Shown piece after piece: positions 8,927-17,918 of a DNA stretch of 53,484 nucleotides; position 1 is the first letter of the stretch, and every line of letters starts with the position of its first letter. Origin of the DNA: Gammaproteobacteria bacterium (GTDB taxonomy: Bacteria > Pseudomonadota > Gammaproteobacteria > Steroidobacterales > Woeseiaceae); the NCBI GenBank assembly GCA_009937615.1, contig JAACFB010000026.1, positions 1 through 53,484 on the forward strand, read 5' to 3'. The notes beneath the pieces are model-generated. The model ran no database searches. It had not been told where the DNA came from and saw only the letters and a list, made by a program, of their open reading frames with translations. Made by a program: the position numbers and the translations under genes.

Positions 8927-8989
8927 ACGGCCCCAGGGCCGTAACCTCTTGCCGCACCGGGATACCGGGTGGCTTTAATCCGCAAGGTT
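8927..8989 (+). promoter_or_regulatory. Structured rpsF leader, candidate S6:S18 autoregulatory RNA
   Basis: Two structures are visible. First, a hairpin ACGGCC (8927-8932) with GGCCGT (8937-8942). Second, a long-range stem AACCT..TTGC (8943-8952) with GCAAGGTT (8982-8989), enclosing an inner hairpin CACCGG (8955-8960) with CCGGGTG (8965-8971) that has one bulged G. A CCG lies at the junction of the outer and inner stems. Bacterial rpsF leaders are known to bind the S6:S18 pair through a stem with a CCG-containing element, so this is a reasonable candidate for feedback control. I have not matched it to a covariance model. Confidence 0.42.
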
Positions 8990-9042
8990 AGCCTGGCATT
9001 ACGACAGGGTATCCAGCCGGATTTCATCCAAAAGGGTACACA

Positions 9043-9684
9043 ATGAGACATTACGAAATCGTGTTCCTGGTCCATCCGGACCAGAGCGAACAAGTACCGG
9101 CCATGATCGAACGTTACGAAGGCATGGTTACCGGTTCCGGCGGCGTCGTTCACCGCACCGAAGACTGGGGTCGCCGTCAGTTGGCCCACCCGATCAACAA
9201 GATTCACAAAGCGCACTACGTTCTCTTGAACGTCGAGTGTGACCAGGGCGTTGTTGATGAGATAAAGGGCGCGTTCCGCTTCAACGATGCGGTACTGCGT
9301 AATCTTGTGATTTCGCGCAAGTCGGCCGTGACTGAAGCCTCGCCAATGGCCGTTGCCGTTGCCGAGGAAAAAGCAAAAGAACGTGAGGCGCAGCAGCGTC
9401 GCGACGCCAAAGCCGCAGCCGAAGCAGCTACTCACGCCCAGTCCGAAGAGTCGGAGGCCAGCGATACCGGCGAGACCGCCGAAGCTGTATCCGAAGAGGC
9501 ACCGGCGGCCGAGGAGACCGCGACTGACGATGTTCAGGAATCAGCCGAGCCCGAAAAGTCTGAGGAACCTGCTGCTGAACAGCCCGCTGCCGACGAAAGT
9601 GCGACGGCCGATGCCGGCGCCGACACTACAGAAGCTGATAAAGGCGACGATGCATCGCAAGAAACCGTTGAGAAGAGCGCCTGA
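9043..9684 (+). CDS. rpsF: 30S ribosomal protein bS6 with long acidic C-terminal tail
   Basis: Small-subunit protein S6, which binds 16S rRNA with S18 on the platform. Residues 1-95 are the normal S6 fold ([14 protein letters not shown] at the start, then [14 protein letters not shown] and [11 protein letters not shown]). The protein then continues to 213 residues, while E. coli S6 has about 130-135. The extra ~120 residues begin with a charged helix-like stretch ([20 protein letters not shown]) and end in a low-complexity tail of Glu, Ala, Asp, Ser and Thr from about 131. In E. coli, RimK adds glutamates to the S6 C-terminus, so acidic tails here are not unprecedented, but this one is encoded. 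It heads the rpsF-rpsR-DUF2232-rplI operon, with 11 bases to rpsR. The frame is continuous with no sign of a frameshift. Confidence 0.95.
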   Translation: MRHYEIVFLVHPDQSEQVPAMIERYEGMVTGSGGVVHRTEDWGRRQLAHPINKIHKAHYVLLNVECDQGVVDEIKGAFRFNDAVLRNLVISRKSAVTEASPMAVAVAEEKAKEREAQQRRDAKAAAEAATHAQSEESEASDTGETAEAVSEEAPAAEETATDDVQESAEPEKSEEPAAEQPAADESATADAGADTTEADKGDDASQETVEKSA

Positions 9685-9695
9685 GGAGAAACATT

Positions 9696-9920
9696 ATGAG
9701 TCGATATTCACGCAGGCGTAAGTATTGCCGATTTACGGCAGAAGGCATCGAAGAGATTGATTACAAGGATATCAATCTGCTCAAGGCCTACGTCACGGAG
9801 ACGGGCAAGATCGTCCCGAGCCGTATTACGGGGACGAAGTCCCATTATCAGCGTCAGTTGGCGACTGCGGTAAAACGTGCCCGTTACCTGGCATTGCTGC
9901 CGTATACCGACCGGCACTAG
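9696..9920 (+). CDS. rpsR: 30S ribosomal protein bS18
   Basis: A 74-residue S18, the usual size, which forms a heterodimer with S6 on the 30S platform. Recognisable blocks are [17 protein letters not shown] at the start, [19 protein letters not shown] in the middle, and the basic end with [28 protein letters not shown] ribosome-binding site overlaps the end of rpsF. Its position between rpsF and rplI is standard. Confidence 0.98.
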   Translation: MSRYSRRRKYCRFTAEGIEEIDYKDINLLKAYVTETGKIVPSRITGTKSHYQRQLATAVKRARYLALLPYTDRH

Positions 9921-9938
9921 GCAATAAGAACAAGCCTG

Positions 9939-10829
9939 ATGCAGTCGGTCGCCACCTGGCTGGTCGCCCGGCCGCAGCATGCAGTTTTGGCATTGGTCGC
10001 AACGCTGCTGTTGCCCGTGCTGCAGATATTTAGCGGCGCGATCATGGTGCTGCTCGTGTTACGCCAGGGTTGGCGCAAAGCAGTCGCGGAGGGCGCCTTC
10101 GCCGGGCTTATCGTGACGGTTGCGCTCGCGGCCGGTGCGCCGGTTGCCCAGGTCGTTGCCAACGTCTTGATGGTGTTGGCACCGGCTCTGCTGCTGGGCT
10201 GGTTGCTGCAGGCATCGCGCTCGCTGATCCTGACGCTCCAGGTTTTGGCGATACTGGCGGCACTGGCAATGCTGGTATTTCAGCTGGTCGTCGATGACAT
10301 GGTGGCTTACTGGCAGCCCGTAATGACGGTTTTGATCGACTGGGCGCTGGATAACGACCTACAGCTGCAGGCCGAGCTGCTGTCGGCGGAGCCCGAGATG
10401 GCTGCGGAGATGATGACGCTGGCCGCGGTGCTGACCCGGTGGATGCTGTATGCAGTGTATGTATTACTCGGATATCATTTATTTCGGTTGATATCCGGAT
10501 CTGCCGGCGATTTTGGCCGGTTTTACGACCTGAACCTGGGTCGCGTGATCGCGTTTGTCATGGCGCTTGCGTCGGTGATCGCCTACGTGAGCGGCATGGT
10601 TTGGTTGCAGAATATCGCTGTCGTATTGTTCGCGGTATTCTGGCTGCAAGGACTGGCAATTGTGCACTGGCTGCAGGTCCAGGGGCATTTGCCCGTGTTT
10701 GCGGTCATAGCGACTTATGCACTGATGCTGGTACTGCATGTATTTCTGGTGCTGGCATTAGCGGTTTTGGGCTATACGGATGCGTGGTTTGGGTACCGGC
10801 GCCGCGCAGGCAGACAACAGACGAGTTAG
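9939..10829 (+). CDS. DUF2232 family membrane protein in the ribosomal operon
   Basis: An integral membrane protein of 296 residues with about eight hydrophobic helices filling most of its length and a short basic C-terminus (GYRRRAGRQQ). It resembles the YybS/DUF2232 family, which many gammaproteobacteria outside the enterics carry exactly here, between rpsR and rplI. No catalytic motif is visible and the function is unknown. A soluble loop rich in Asp, Glu and Met lies at about residues 120-165. It starts 18 bases after rpsR and ends 10 bases before rplI, so it is transcribed with the ribosomal genes. Confidence 0.8.
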   Translation: MQSVATWLVARPQHAVLALVATLLLPVLQIFSGAIMVLLVLRQGWRKAVAEGAFAGLIVTVALAAGAPVAQVVANVLMVLAPALLLGWLLQASRSLILTLQVLAILAALAMLVFQLVVDDMVAYWQPVMTVLIDWALDNDLQLQAELLSAEPEMAAEMMTLAAVLTRWMLYAVYVLLGYHLFRLISGSAGDFGRFYDLNLGRVIAFVMALASVIAYVSGMVWLQNIAVVLFAVFWLQGLAIVHWLQVQGHLPVFAVIATYALMLVLHVFLVLALAVLGYTDAWFGYRRRAGRQQTS

Positions 10830-10839
10830 GGATGGATTG

Positions 10840-11289
10840 ATGAACGTTATTCTTTTAGACAATGTCGAGAACCTGGGCACGATCGGGGATCTCGTGAACG
10901 TAAAACCGGGCTATGGCCGTAACTATCTGATTCCGCATGGAAAAGCAGCTTTGGCCACGCCGGAGAACATGAAGGAAATCGAAGCCAGGCGGGCAGAGCT
11001 CGAGAAAGCGGCAGCGGCGGAACTCGCCCACGCACAGGCTCGCGCCAAGTCGATCCGCGGCATGGAGCTTGTGATCAGCGCCAACGCCGGTCCTGAGGGC
11101 AAGCTATTCGGCTCGGTCGGGCCGATCGATATCGTTGACGCTTTTGAGAAAGTGCAGGTTGAGGTCGAGCGAAGCGAGATTCGCATGCCCGATGGTCCGA
11201 TTCACGAACTCGGTGAATTCGCGATCGGCGTTCACCTGCATACCGATGTCGACGCTGAGATTACGGTACGCGTTGTCGAAGCTGAATAG
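10840..11289 (+). CDS. rplI: 50S ribosomal protein bL9
   Basis: L9 binds 23S rRNA near the base of the L1 stalk. From the ATG at 10840 it is 149 residues, the same as E. coli. The N-terminal domain reads MNVILLDNVENLG with the signature VKPGYGRNYLIPHGKA; a long connecting helix rich in Ala and Glu (about 41-75) leads to the C-terminal domain ending in AEITVRVVEAE. The frame is open 20 codons further upstream, but those overlap the DUF2232 gene and are not L9-like. Confidence 0.97.
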   Translation: MNVILLDNVENLGTIGDLVNVKPGYGRNYLIPHGKAALATPENMKEIEARRAELEKAAAAELAHAQARAKSIRGMELVISANAGPEGKLFGSVGPIDIVDAFEKVQVEVERSEIRMPDGPIHELGEFAIGVHLHTDVDAEITVRVVEAE

Positions 11290-11358
11290 TGGATCAGCAA
11301 GCCCCGCGCAGCTGTGATAACTTTGTGGCAGTGATAATTTCGCCGGAGAACATCTGCG

Positions 11359-12753
11359 ATGGTCCGAGCACTGGATGACGTTTCAGCCAGCGGGAGTGCA
11401 GGGCACCTCAAGGTGCCGCCAAACTCCATAGAGGCCGAGCAATCACTGCTTGGCGGGCTGATGCTCGACCGCGAATCCTGGGACAAGATCGCCGATGTTG
11501 TGGCTGTCCACGACTTTTATCGCAAAGACCATCGCCTGATATTTGCGGCGATCGCGAGCCTTGCGGAGGAGTCTAATCCTTGCGACGTCGTAACAGTCTC
11601 TGAGTACCTGGATAACCGCGGGGAGCTCGAGGCAGCCGGCGGTCTCGAGTATCTTGCTACGCTAGCCAACGAAACGCCGGGCGCCGCCAACGCCAGATCG
11701 TATGCGAAGATCCTGCGCGAGCGCTCCATGCTGCGGGCGCTCATCAGCGCCGGGAATGAAATCAGCGGCAGCGCCTTCACGACTGAGGGCCGCTCGGCGG
11801 CTGAACTGGTCGACGCTGCCGAACGACTGGTATTTGAGATCGCCGAAAGCGGATCCCGGGGACGGTCGGGTTTCAAAGCGCTGAAACAAATTTTGCCGGA
11901 TGCGGTCGACCGAATTGATTTGCTGCATCAATCCGAAGGGGATATCACGGGCATTCCCAGCGGCTATACCGAATTAGACAAGATGACCGCGGGCCTGCAG
12001 CCCGGTGAGCTGATTGTGATTGCCGGCCGGCCGTCGATGGGCAAGACCACGCTGGCCGTGAATATTGCAGAGAATGCTGCAATAGGATCACGGGTGCCGA
12101 CCGCAATATTCTCAATGGAAATGCCGTCACAGCAACTGGCGTTTCGCATGATCTCGTCCCTGGGCCGGGTCGACCAGACGCATCTGCGTACTGGACGGTT
12201 TCCCGACGAGGACTGGTCGCGTATCAATACCGCCGTGCAGCTGATGTCGGAGGCGCCGATATTTATCGATGATACGCCTGGTCTTTCGCCGACCGAAATT
12301 CGCGCCCGCGCTCGCCGCCTGCAGCGCGAACACGGGCTTGGTCTGATCGTCGTTGATTACCTTCAGCTGATGGCGGTGCCGGGTAGCAAGGAGAACCGCG
12401 CGACCGAAATCTCCGAGATTTCACGGTCGTTGAAATCACTGGCAAAGGAGCTCGCTTTGCCGATTATTGCGCTGTCACAGCTGAATCGTAGCGTTGAACA
12501 GCGGACCGACAAGCGCCCCGTCATGTCGGATCTGCGTGAGTCGGGCGCAATCGAGCAGGACGCGGACCTGATACTCTTCATCTATCGTGAGGAGGTATAC
12601 AACCAGGATACGCCACGAAAAGGCATCGCGGATATTGCCATCGCCAAGCAGCGCAACGGACCAATTGGTGATTTCCCGCTCACGTTCGTTGGGCGCTACA
12701 CCAAGTTCGAGAACTGGGTGCCCGATACTTACGCGGACGAGGCGTATCAGTGA
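11359..12753 (+). CDS. dnaB: Replicative DNA helicase
   Basis: The hexameric 5'-3' helicase that unwinds the replication fork and binds primase. It has 464 residues, about the usual length. The N-terminal domain (VPPNSIEAEQSLLGGLMLD) spans about 15-120, followed by a linker and a RecA-like motor with Walker A GRPSMGKTT near 221, Walker B LIVVDYLQLM near 333, and the arginine-finger region SDLRESGAIEQDADLI near 393. No intein interrupts it. It lies 69 bases after rplI and overlaps alr by four bases (GTGA). Confidence 0.97.
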   Translation: MVRALDDVSASGSAGHLKVPPNSIEAEQSLLGGLMLDRESWDKIADVVAVHDFYRKDHRLIFAAIASLAEESNPCDVVTVSEYLDNRGELEAAGGLEYLATLANETPGAANARSYAKILRERSMLRALISAGNEISGSAFTTEGRSAAELVDAAERLVFEIAESGSRGRSGFKALKQILPDAVDRIDLLHQSEGDITGIPSGYTELDKMTAGLQPGELIVIAGRPSMGKTTLAVNIAENAAIGSRVPTAIFSMEMPSQQLAFRMISSLGRVDQTHLRTGRFPDEDWSRINTAVQLMSEAPIFIDDTPGLSPTEIRARARRLQREHGLGLIVVDYLQLMAVPGSKENRATEISEISRSLKSLAKELALPIIALSQLNRSVEQRTDKRPVMSDLRESGAIEQDADLILFIYREEVYNQDTPRKGIADIAIAKQRNGPIGDFPLTFVGRYTKFENWVPDTYADEAYQ

Positions 12754-13853
12754 CCTTTGGGGCACGGGCACTTATCCGGCTCGGCGCGCTTAAAAAAAAT
12801 CTCAAGGTCGTTCGCGATGCCGCCCCGGATTCGAAAATCATGGCGGTGATCAAGGCCAATGCTTACGGCCATGGCATGCTGACCGTGGCCCAGACTCTCG
12901 ACGATGTCGACTCTTTTGCCGTGGCCCGGCTGCCCGAGGCGATCCAGCTGAACGAATCCGGGATCGACAAACCGATTGTTCTGCTGGCTGGGGTTTTGAC
13001 GAACGCCGAGCTCGCCGAAGCGATGCGCCGTGGTTTCGAAGTTGTCGTTCACTGTATCGAGCAAGTCGAGTTACTCGAATCCGTTGAATCCGGGTCGGCG
13101 ACCGTATGGCTGAAATTCGACACAGGCATGAATCGTCTCGGCTTCGCGCCCGATCAGGCGAGTCAGCTGCTGGAGCGGCTCTCCGGATGTCCGTCAGTCG
13201 CCGAGCTGCGACTGATGTCGCACCTGTCATCCGCGGACGAATTGGGCAATGCGGCAACAAGGGAACAGCTCGCTCTGTTTCGTTCGATCATCAAAGGTTT
13301 CAGCGGTGCGGTCAGCATTGCAAATACACCGGCCACACTCGGGTGGCCGGAAATTACCGATGCGCGCAATGAACTGGGAATACAGGGGGAGCAATGGTTG
13401 CGCCCGGGACTCGCCCTCTACGGGATTTCACCGTTTGCTGGCCAGTGCGGTGCCGATTTGGGGCTTACGCCGGTGATGCAGTTTGAAGCTCGACTCATCG
13501 CGATCAAGCCTTTATGCGAGGGCGCGCGTGTTGGTTATAAAGGGCGCTACCGAAGCCAGCGTGATTCGATATTGGGCATCATTTCGGCCGGTTACGGCGA
13601 TGGCTACACGCGTCATTTCAGAACGGGCACGCCGGTCCTGCTGAACGGCCGCCGCGTGCCGCTCATCGGCAATGTGTCGATGGACATGCTGGCTGTCGAC
13701 CTCGGTCCCGGGGCGGCGGACTCCGTCGGCGATATTGCCACGCTTTGGGGGGACGATCTGCCTGTCGAGGAGGTCGCGCCGTGGGCCGACGCGATTCCCT
13801 ATGAGCTCGTTTGCGGGGTCATGAACAGGGAAGAGTCGCAGATCGCTGACTAA
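12750..13853 (+). CDS. alr: Alanine racemase
   Basis: A PLP enzyme that interconverts L- and D-alanine for peptidoglycan synthesis. It has 367 residues with a GTG start that overlaps the dnaB stop. The PLP lysine is K35 in the signature AVIKANAYGHG; the second catalytic residue is Tyr282 in SAGYGDGY; MSMDM-type residues (NVSMDMLAVDLG) follow near 308. The dnaB-alr pairing is conserved in many gammaproteobacteria. It converges on the FHA gene across 45 bases that hold only an imperfect inverted repeat. Confidence 0.95.
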   Translation: MTFGARALIRLGALKKNLKVVRDAAPDSKIMAVIKANAYGHGMLTVAQTLDDVDSFAVARLPEAIQLNESGIDKPIVLLAGVLTNAELAEAMRRGFEVVVHCIEQVELLESVESGSATVWLKFDTGMNRLGFAPDQASQLLERLSGCPSVAELRLMSHLSSADELGNAATREQLALFRSIIKGFSGAVSIANTPATLGWPEITDARNELGIQGEQWLRPGLALYGISPFAGQCGADLGLTPVMQFEARLIAIKPLCEGARVGYKGRYRSQRDSILGIISAGYGDGYTRHFRTGTPVLLNGRRVPLIGNVSMDMLAVDLGPGAADSVGDIATLWGDDLPVEEVAPWADAIPYELVCGVMNREESQIAD

Positions 13854-13898
13854 GCCGCGCAGGTACGAACTCGCCAGCAGCCTGCGGCGCCGACTTCG

Positions 13899-14696
13899 CT
13901 AGGTCGCGAAGAATCCCATTTTCACGCCGGCAAGCTGCACGACGTCGTTGTCGGCCAGCTTGCGAGCCTGGGCGCCGATCGACTGTCCGTTGACCAGGGG
14001 ATAGTCACCTTCCGTGCCCGATTCGACGTGGACGATGTAATAGCCCTCGGCACGCCGCGTGATTGCGGCGACCTGCACGCCAGGGCGGCCTAACGTCGTC
14101 AGGGCCTTGGTGAGTTCGAGTTCCCGGCCTGCGAATGTGCCGCTCAGCACCTGTAACTTCGCAAGCGGCAGCGCGTTTGGGATGGCGTTTGCGTCAATAC
14201 CGGCCGAGGTTTCCGAAGGTGGTGCGGTCTTGACTTCAGCAGCCGGCGGTTGAGCTTCGTTCTGAAGAGCTGCTTCGTCCGGCGCGAGCCTGACGGCGGC
14301 CGCCGCCTCGTCGGCAGCTTTTTCGGCTCTGGCGAGCTGGTCGGCATTCTGCTGGCCAGCCGGTATAACCATCGTTTTCTCGAACTCGTCCTGATCGGCT
14401 TCACTCGTCTGCTGATCTGAAAAGCGTAATTGATGATGGCCGATCGTGATCACGTCGCCATGCTGCAGAGCGTGTTTCTTGATCAGCTTACCGTTGACAT
14501 AGGTACCGTTGGTGCTGTTCAGGTCCTCGAGAAACGAATCATTGAGGATGTTGATGATCAAGGAATGATGACCGCTGACAGCGGGATTATCGATGCGGAC
14601 GTCGTTATCGGGAAGCCTCCCGATCGTGTACCGCTCCTTTGTCATGTTGTACTCAGCCAGAACCTGGTTATCCAAGCTTAGAATTAAACGCGCCAT
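13899..14696 (-). CDS. FHA-domain protein (two FHA domains, the second degenerate)
   Basis: A cytoplasmic phosphothreonine-binding adaptor of 265 residues. The first FHA domain (about 24-90) keeps every recognition element: IGR, then VSGHH, then NSTNGTYVNG. A low-complexity Ala/Glu/Pro linker spans about 100-165. A second FHA-like fold (about 180-262) has LGRPGVQ and LVNGQSIG but lacks the S-x-x-H and N-x-T-N-G residues, so it probably does not bind phosphopeptides. It is the last gene of a minus-strand cluster behind a PP2C phosphatase and a Ser/Thr kinase, so it is likely a substrate or reader of that kinase. The 114-base gap to the phosphatase gene may hold its own promoter. Confidence 0.88.
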   Translation of the reverse strand: MARLILSLDNQVLAEYNMTKERYTIGRLPDNDVRIDNPAVSGHHSLIINILNDSFLEDLNSTNGTYVNGKLIKKHALQHGDVITIGHHQLRFSDQQTSEADQDEFEKTMVIPAGQQNADQLARAEKAADEAAAAVRLAPDEAALQNEAQPPAAEVKTAPPSETSAGIDANAIPNALPLAKLQVLSGTFAGRELELTKALTTLGRPGVQVAAITRRAEGYYIVHVESGTEGDYPLVNGQSIGAQARKLADNDVVQLAGVKMGFFAT

Positions 14697-14810
14697 GCCG
14701 ACATCTCAATGAAATTTATGAAAACAGGGAGTAAACAGACAGGTCGGCACCGGCCAGACAGCCGCAGCATCGCTCTAGCATCCACCAATCTCCTGGTAAA
14801 CCCTGCACCC

Positions 14811-15641
14811 TTATGATCGGAACAAGTTCGCAAGCTTGACGAAGATGCCTTTCTTCGCCGCGAATGGCGAGTTGACCTGGGCCAGCATGACCGACACATT
14901 GTCACGCCCGCCATGATCATTTGCCAAATCAATCAATTGCTTACCAACGACATCAAGACTAGCATTAATAGTGCTCATAGTTAAGTGAATATCTTGATCT
15001 TCGACCATGTCCGGAAGGCCGTCGGAGCACAGCAGGTAGATATCGTTCGGCATCACCGAATGCTCATGGACTTCTACCTCTACCGTGGGTTCAACGCCGA
15101 GGGCGCGCGTGACATAGTTTCGATTGGTTGACCGCTGCGCTTCCTCGGCTGAATAAAATCCGCGGTCTACCAGTTCCTGGAGCAGGGAGTGATCCAGCGT
15201 CAACTGCTCGAATTCGTCACCGCGAAGCCTGTAGGCACGAGAGTCGCCAACGTGTGCGATCGATATTTTATTGTCGTAAAACATGCAGGCCACAATCGTC
15301 GTGCCCATGCCTTCGCAGTGAGTCTGGCTCTGCGCTGTCTGGAAGATAATCTTGTTTGCCCGATACACCGCGTCGCGCAGGACAATGGACTGGCGCATCA
15401 GCCCGCTGTGAGGGTCGATCTCGTGGCGGTTCTCGCGACCAGCGCCTTCGATAGCCAGTTCAGTCACGATCTGGATAGCGATGCTGCTGGCTACTTCACC
15501 GGCGTTATAGCCACCCATACCGTCGGCGAGGATCATGAGGCCAATGTCCGGATCCGACCCTATCGCATCTTCATTGTGCTCGCGAACGCGTCCCGTGTCC
15601 GTGATTTCAGCGAAGTCGATTTTTCCGCGCAGGCTCTTCAT
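14811..15641 (-). CDS. PP2C-type Ser/Thr protein phosphatase (Stp/PrpC-like)
   Basis: A soluble metal-dependent phosphatase of 276 residues that would reverse the neighbouring kinase's phosphorylation. Metal-binding and catalytic motifs are intact: EHNEDAIGSD near 20, LADGMGGYNAGE near 38, AHVGDSRAYRL near 125, CSDGLPDMVED near 205, and GGRDNVSVMLAQV near 245. It has no membrane segment or sensor domain. It starts 23 bases after the kinase stop, consistent with a kinase-phosphatase operon. The substrates are not known; the adjacent FHA protein and the kinase itself are the natural candidates. Confidence 0.93.
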   Translation of the reverse strand: MKSLRGKIDFAEITDTGRVREHNEDAIGSDPDIGLMILADGMGGYNAGEVASSIAIQIVTELAIEGAGRENRHEIDPHSGLMRQSIVLRDAVYRANKIIFQTAQSQTHCEGMGTTIVACMFYDNKISIAHVGDSRAYRLRGDEFEQLTLDHSLLQELVDRGFYSAEEAQRSTNRNYVTRALGVEPTVEVEVHEHSVMPNDIYLLCSDGLPDMVEDQDIHLTMSTINASLDVVGKQLIDLANDHGGRDNVSVMLAQVNSPFAAKKGIFVKLANLFRS

Positions 15642-15664
15642 AAATTCAATGTGCTGACAGTTCT

Positions 15665-17827
15665 CTAAATTACCCTGGCGCAGTTGCGGAGCGCGATGGC
15701 CATCTCCGCTCCGCTCGAAAACCGCTTTTGCGGCTGCTTCGCCATTGCTTTGGCCAGCACGGCATCGATGCTCGGCGGGAGACCGGCGCGTATTTTAGAC
15801 ACCGGTGCTGCCGGTTCCGTGGTGATCTTGGTCATTAATACCGCAATATTCGTCGCCTTAAACGGGACTTCTCCAACCAGTAGCTCGTATAGAGTAACAC
15901 CAAGCGAAAATAAGTCCGAGTGGCCCGTGAGCTCTTCAGCGCCGAGCTGCTCGGGCGACATATACATCGGCGTACCCAGGACGATACCGGTTTTGGTGTT
16001 GTTGTTATCCGTCATCCGGGCGACACCGAAGTCGGTAATTTTCAGTGCGCCTTCCTTCGGATTGTAGATTAGATTTGCCGGCTTGATATCGCGGTGTATG
16101 ACGCCCTGGCTATGGGCATAATCAAGCGCTTCGGCGGTCGCCGCGCATAGCTCCAAGGCTCGTTTTGGCGCGAGCAGTTTGGTCGGATCGGTGAATTTCT
16201 TCAACGGAATCCCGGGTACGTACTCCATGGCGATATAGGCGAGACCCTTGTCCTCGCCCGCATCAAACACGGTTATGATGTTGGGATGCGCAAGACGGCC
16301 GGCAGACTCGGCTTCACGATAGAAACGTAATCGCGCCTCCTTGAGCCCTTCATCTTCGAATTCTTTTTCAATCGGAATCGCTTTCAGTGCGACAGGACGG
16401 TTGATTCGCGGATCCGTCGCCAGATAGACAGCACCCATCGCACCGCGCCCGATACGGCGCTCGATGACGTATCGACCCAGGCGTTGCGGAATGCCGGCTA
16501 CCTTTCGCCTGCCGGTTTCAGCGTCAGATCGCGGTCCATAGGTGCGTTTCATCCACTCCAGAACAGCTTCGGCCCGCTCCGGCTTTGCCTGTTGTTCGAA
16601 TGCCAGCGACAGCTTGTACATGATGGTGGCAACCGTGTCCGACGGTGGGCACCGCCGCAGCTCTGCGAAAGCCGGTTCGAGTCGGCCGGCCGCCAGGAAT
16701 GCCGACCCACGCTTGAAGGAGTCCTTGACCTCTTTCTTGGCATCACCAACCAACCATATGCTGAGCAACGCGCCGCCGGCAAAAATCAGCAACGGACGAC
16801 CCAGGTCGATACGAAAATGCATTACGTAGAGAAACAACGCTTCGACCAGTATGAGTACAACGATAGTAATGCCGGCGAGTACCAGGATGTCCTCGCGCGA
16901 CCGATCAATCAAAAACAGCACGGCGATGATCGAGAGCAATACGGGCGCCAGCCACTCAACGGCCGTAATCCAGGCTGGTGAAAAAATGGTGCGATTGTTA
17001 TCGATATCAGCAAGCAGTGCTGCCGTGATTTCCGAGATGGTAACGAACTGTCCGGAGGGTAACATCGCCGCCGCGCCGACGAGAGCGGGAGCAGCGTCGA
17101 CGAAAACCGTCGCGCCACTCAGCAAACTTCGATCAAAAGCGTCGTCGAGGAGGTCTTTGACTGCGAGCCGCGGCACTTCCGCATAGTTTGATGTAAATAT
17201 CTCGTCTTCAGCGCTGGACAATCTGTGGCTCAACTCTTTGTTCGAATTATCGAAGGATATGGCCAGCGGAAGTGACGGTGACAGCACACCGTCATTGAGT
17301 TGCCATAGTGCTGCACGACGCAAGACGCCATCACTGTCAGGCTGAAGGTCAATGAACCCGTTTCGTGTTGCGAGATCACCAAAACGATGGCGCGTCGGGG
17401 CGTAAACGGGGTTACCGCTGCCGAGCGCGGCGGCCCAGCCGGGAAGATTCGCGTCAGGCGCGATGTCGGGCGGCTGTGCGAGGACGATACGGGCGACCTT
17501 GCTTTGCTTGAGTACGGCCAGGATCTCTCCGTAACGATCGAGTGTTTGTTTCGCATTGAGATTCGTCGGATCGATGCTGACGATCATCGTGTTGGTTAAC
17601 GGTTTGTTCGGCAGCCGCGATGCCAGTAGGTCGAAAAGCACGCGATCGGCCGCGACGAACCACTGAGCCATCGGTCCATACATGACAATCAGCAACAGAC
17701 TGACGAAACTCAGCGCGATCAGCCGATTGCGCTTTGGTTTATTTAATGGTTTCAACGCGATCAAAGTCCTTTTGCGAGGTGGAAGTATAGGAAAAGGCCG
17801 CACCTGTTTATGAGATAGGGTCGACAT
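15665..17827 (-). CDS. Membrane Ser/Thr protein kinase with CHASE2 sensor
   Basis: A 720-residue sensor kinase. One membrane helix lies at about 36-58, then an extracytoplasmic CHASE2 domain (about 60-300; MIVSIDPTNLNAKQTLDRYG and a GFIDLQPDSDGVLRRA block), then three closely spaced helices (about 300-385), a short TPR-like helical linker, and a Hanks-type kinase domain at about 453-715. The kinase looks active: glycine loop IGRGAMGAVYLA, VALK lysine at 482, HRDIKPANL with catalytic Asp580, DFG in ITDFGVARM, and GTPMYMSPEQL in the activation loop. It is first in a minus-strand cluster with a PP2C phosphatase and an FHA protein. CHASE2 domains sense unknown extracellular cues. The signal and targets cannot be read from sequence. 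Confidence 0.92.
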   Translation of the reverse strand: MSTLSHKQVRPFPILPPRKRTLIALKPLNKPKRNRLIALSFVSLLLIVMYGPMAQWFVAADRVLFDLLASRLPNKPLTNTMIVSIDPTNLNAKQTLDRYGEILAVLKQSKVARIVLAQPPDIAPDANLPGWAAALGSGNPVYAPTRHRFGDLATRNGFIDLQPDSDGVLRRAALWQLNDGVLSPSLPLAISFDNSNKELSHRLSSAEDEIFTSNYAEVPRLAVKDLLDDAFDRSLLSGATVFVDAAPALVGAAAMLPSGQFVTISEITAALLADIDNNRTIFSPAWITAVEWLAPVLLSIIAVLFLIDRSREDILVLAGITIVVLILVEALFLYVMHFRIDLGRPLLIFAGGALLSIWLVGDAKKEVKDSFKRGSAFLAAGRLEPAFAELRRCPPSDTVATIMYKLSLAFEQQAKPERAEAVLEWMKRTYGPRSDAETGRRKVAGIPQRLGRYVIERRIGRGAMGAVYLATDPRINRPVALKAIPIEKEFEDEGLKEARLRFYREAESAGRLAHPNIITVFDAGEDKGLAYIAMEYVPGIPLKKFTDPTKLLAPKRALELCAATAEALDYAHSQGVIHRDIKPANLIYNPKEGALKITDFGVARMTDNNNTKTGIVLGTPMYMSPEQLGAEELTGHSDLFSLGVTLYELLVGEVPFKATNIAVLMTKITTEPAAPVSKIRAGLPPSIDAVLAKAMAKQPQKRFSSGAEMAIALRNCARVI

Positions 17828-17918
17828 TTTTATGTAATGAGATGGCTGAAAGCTTTGCTATCATTGGCTTTCCGCGATTCGTGCAATGTGACGCAGGTCC
17901 GAGTTTCGCTTTTCATCA

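Noticed and set aside
9322..9681. The long rpsF tail as a fused second gene or a frameshift artefact
   Set aside because: The frame is continuous, composition shifts gradually to low complexity, no second domain is visible, and rpsR follows with normal spacing.
13854..13899. A GC-rich inverted repeat between alr and the FHA gene as a terminator
   Set aside because: The stem has a two-base bulge and a 17-base loop, with no T-run on either strand.
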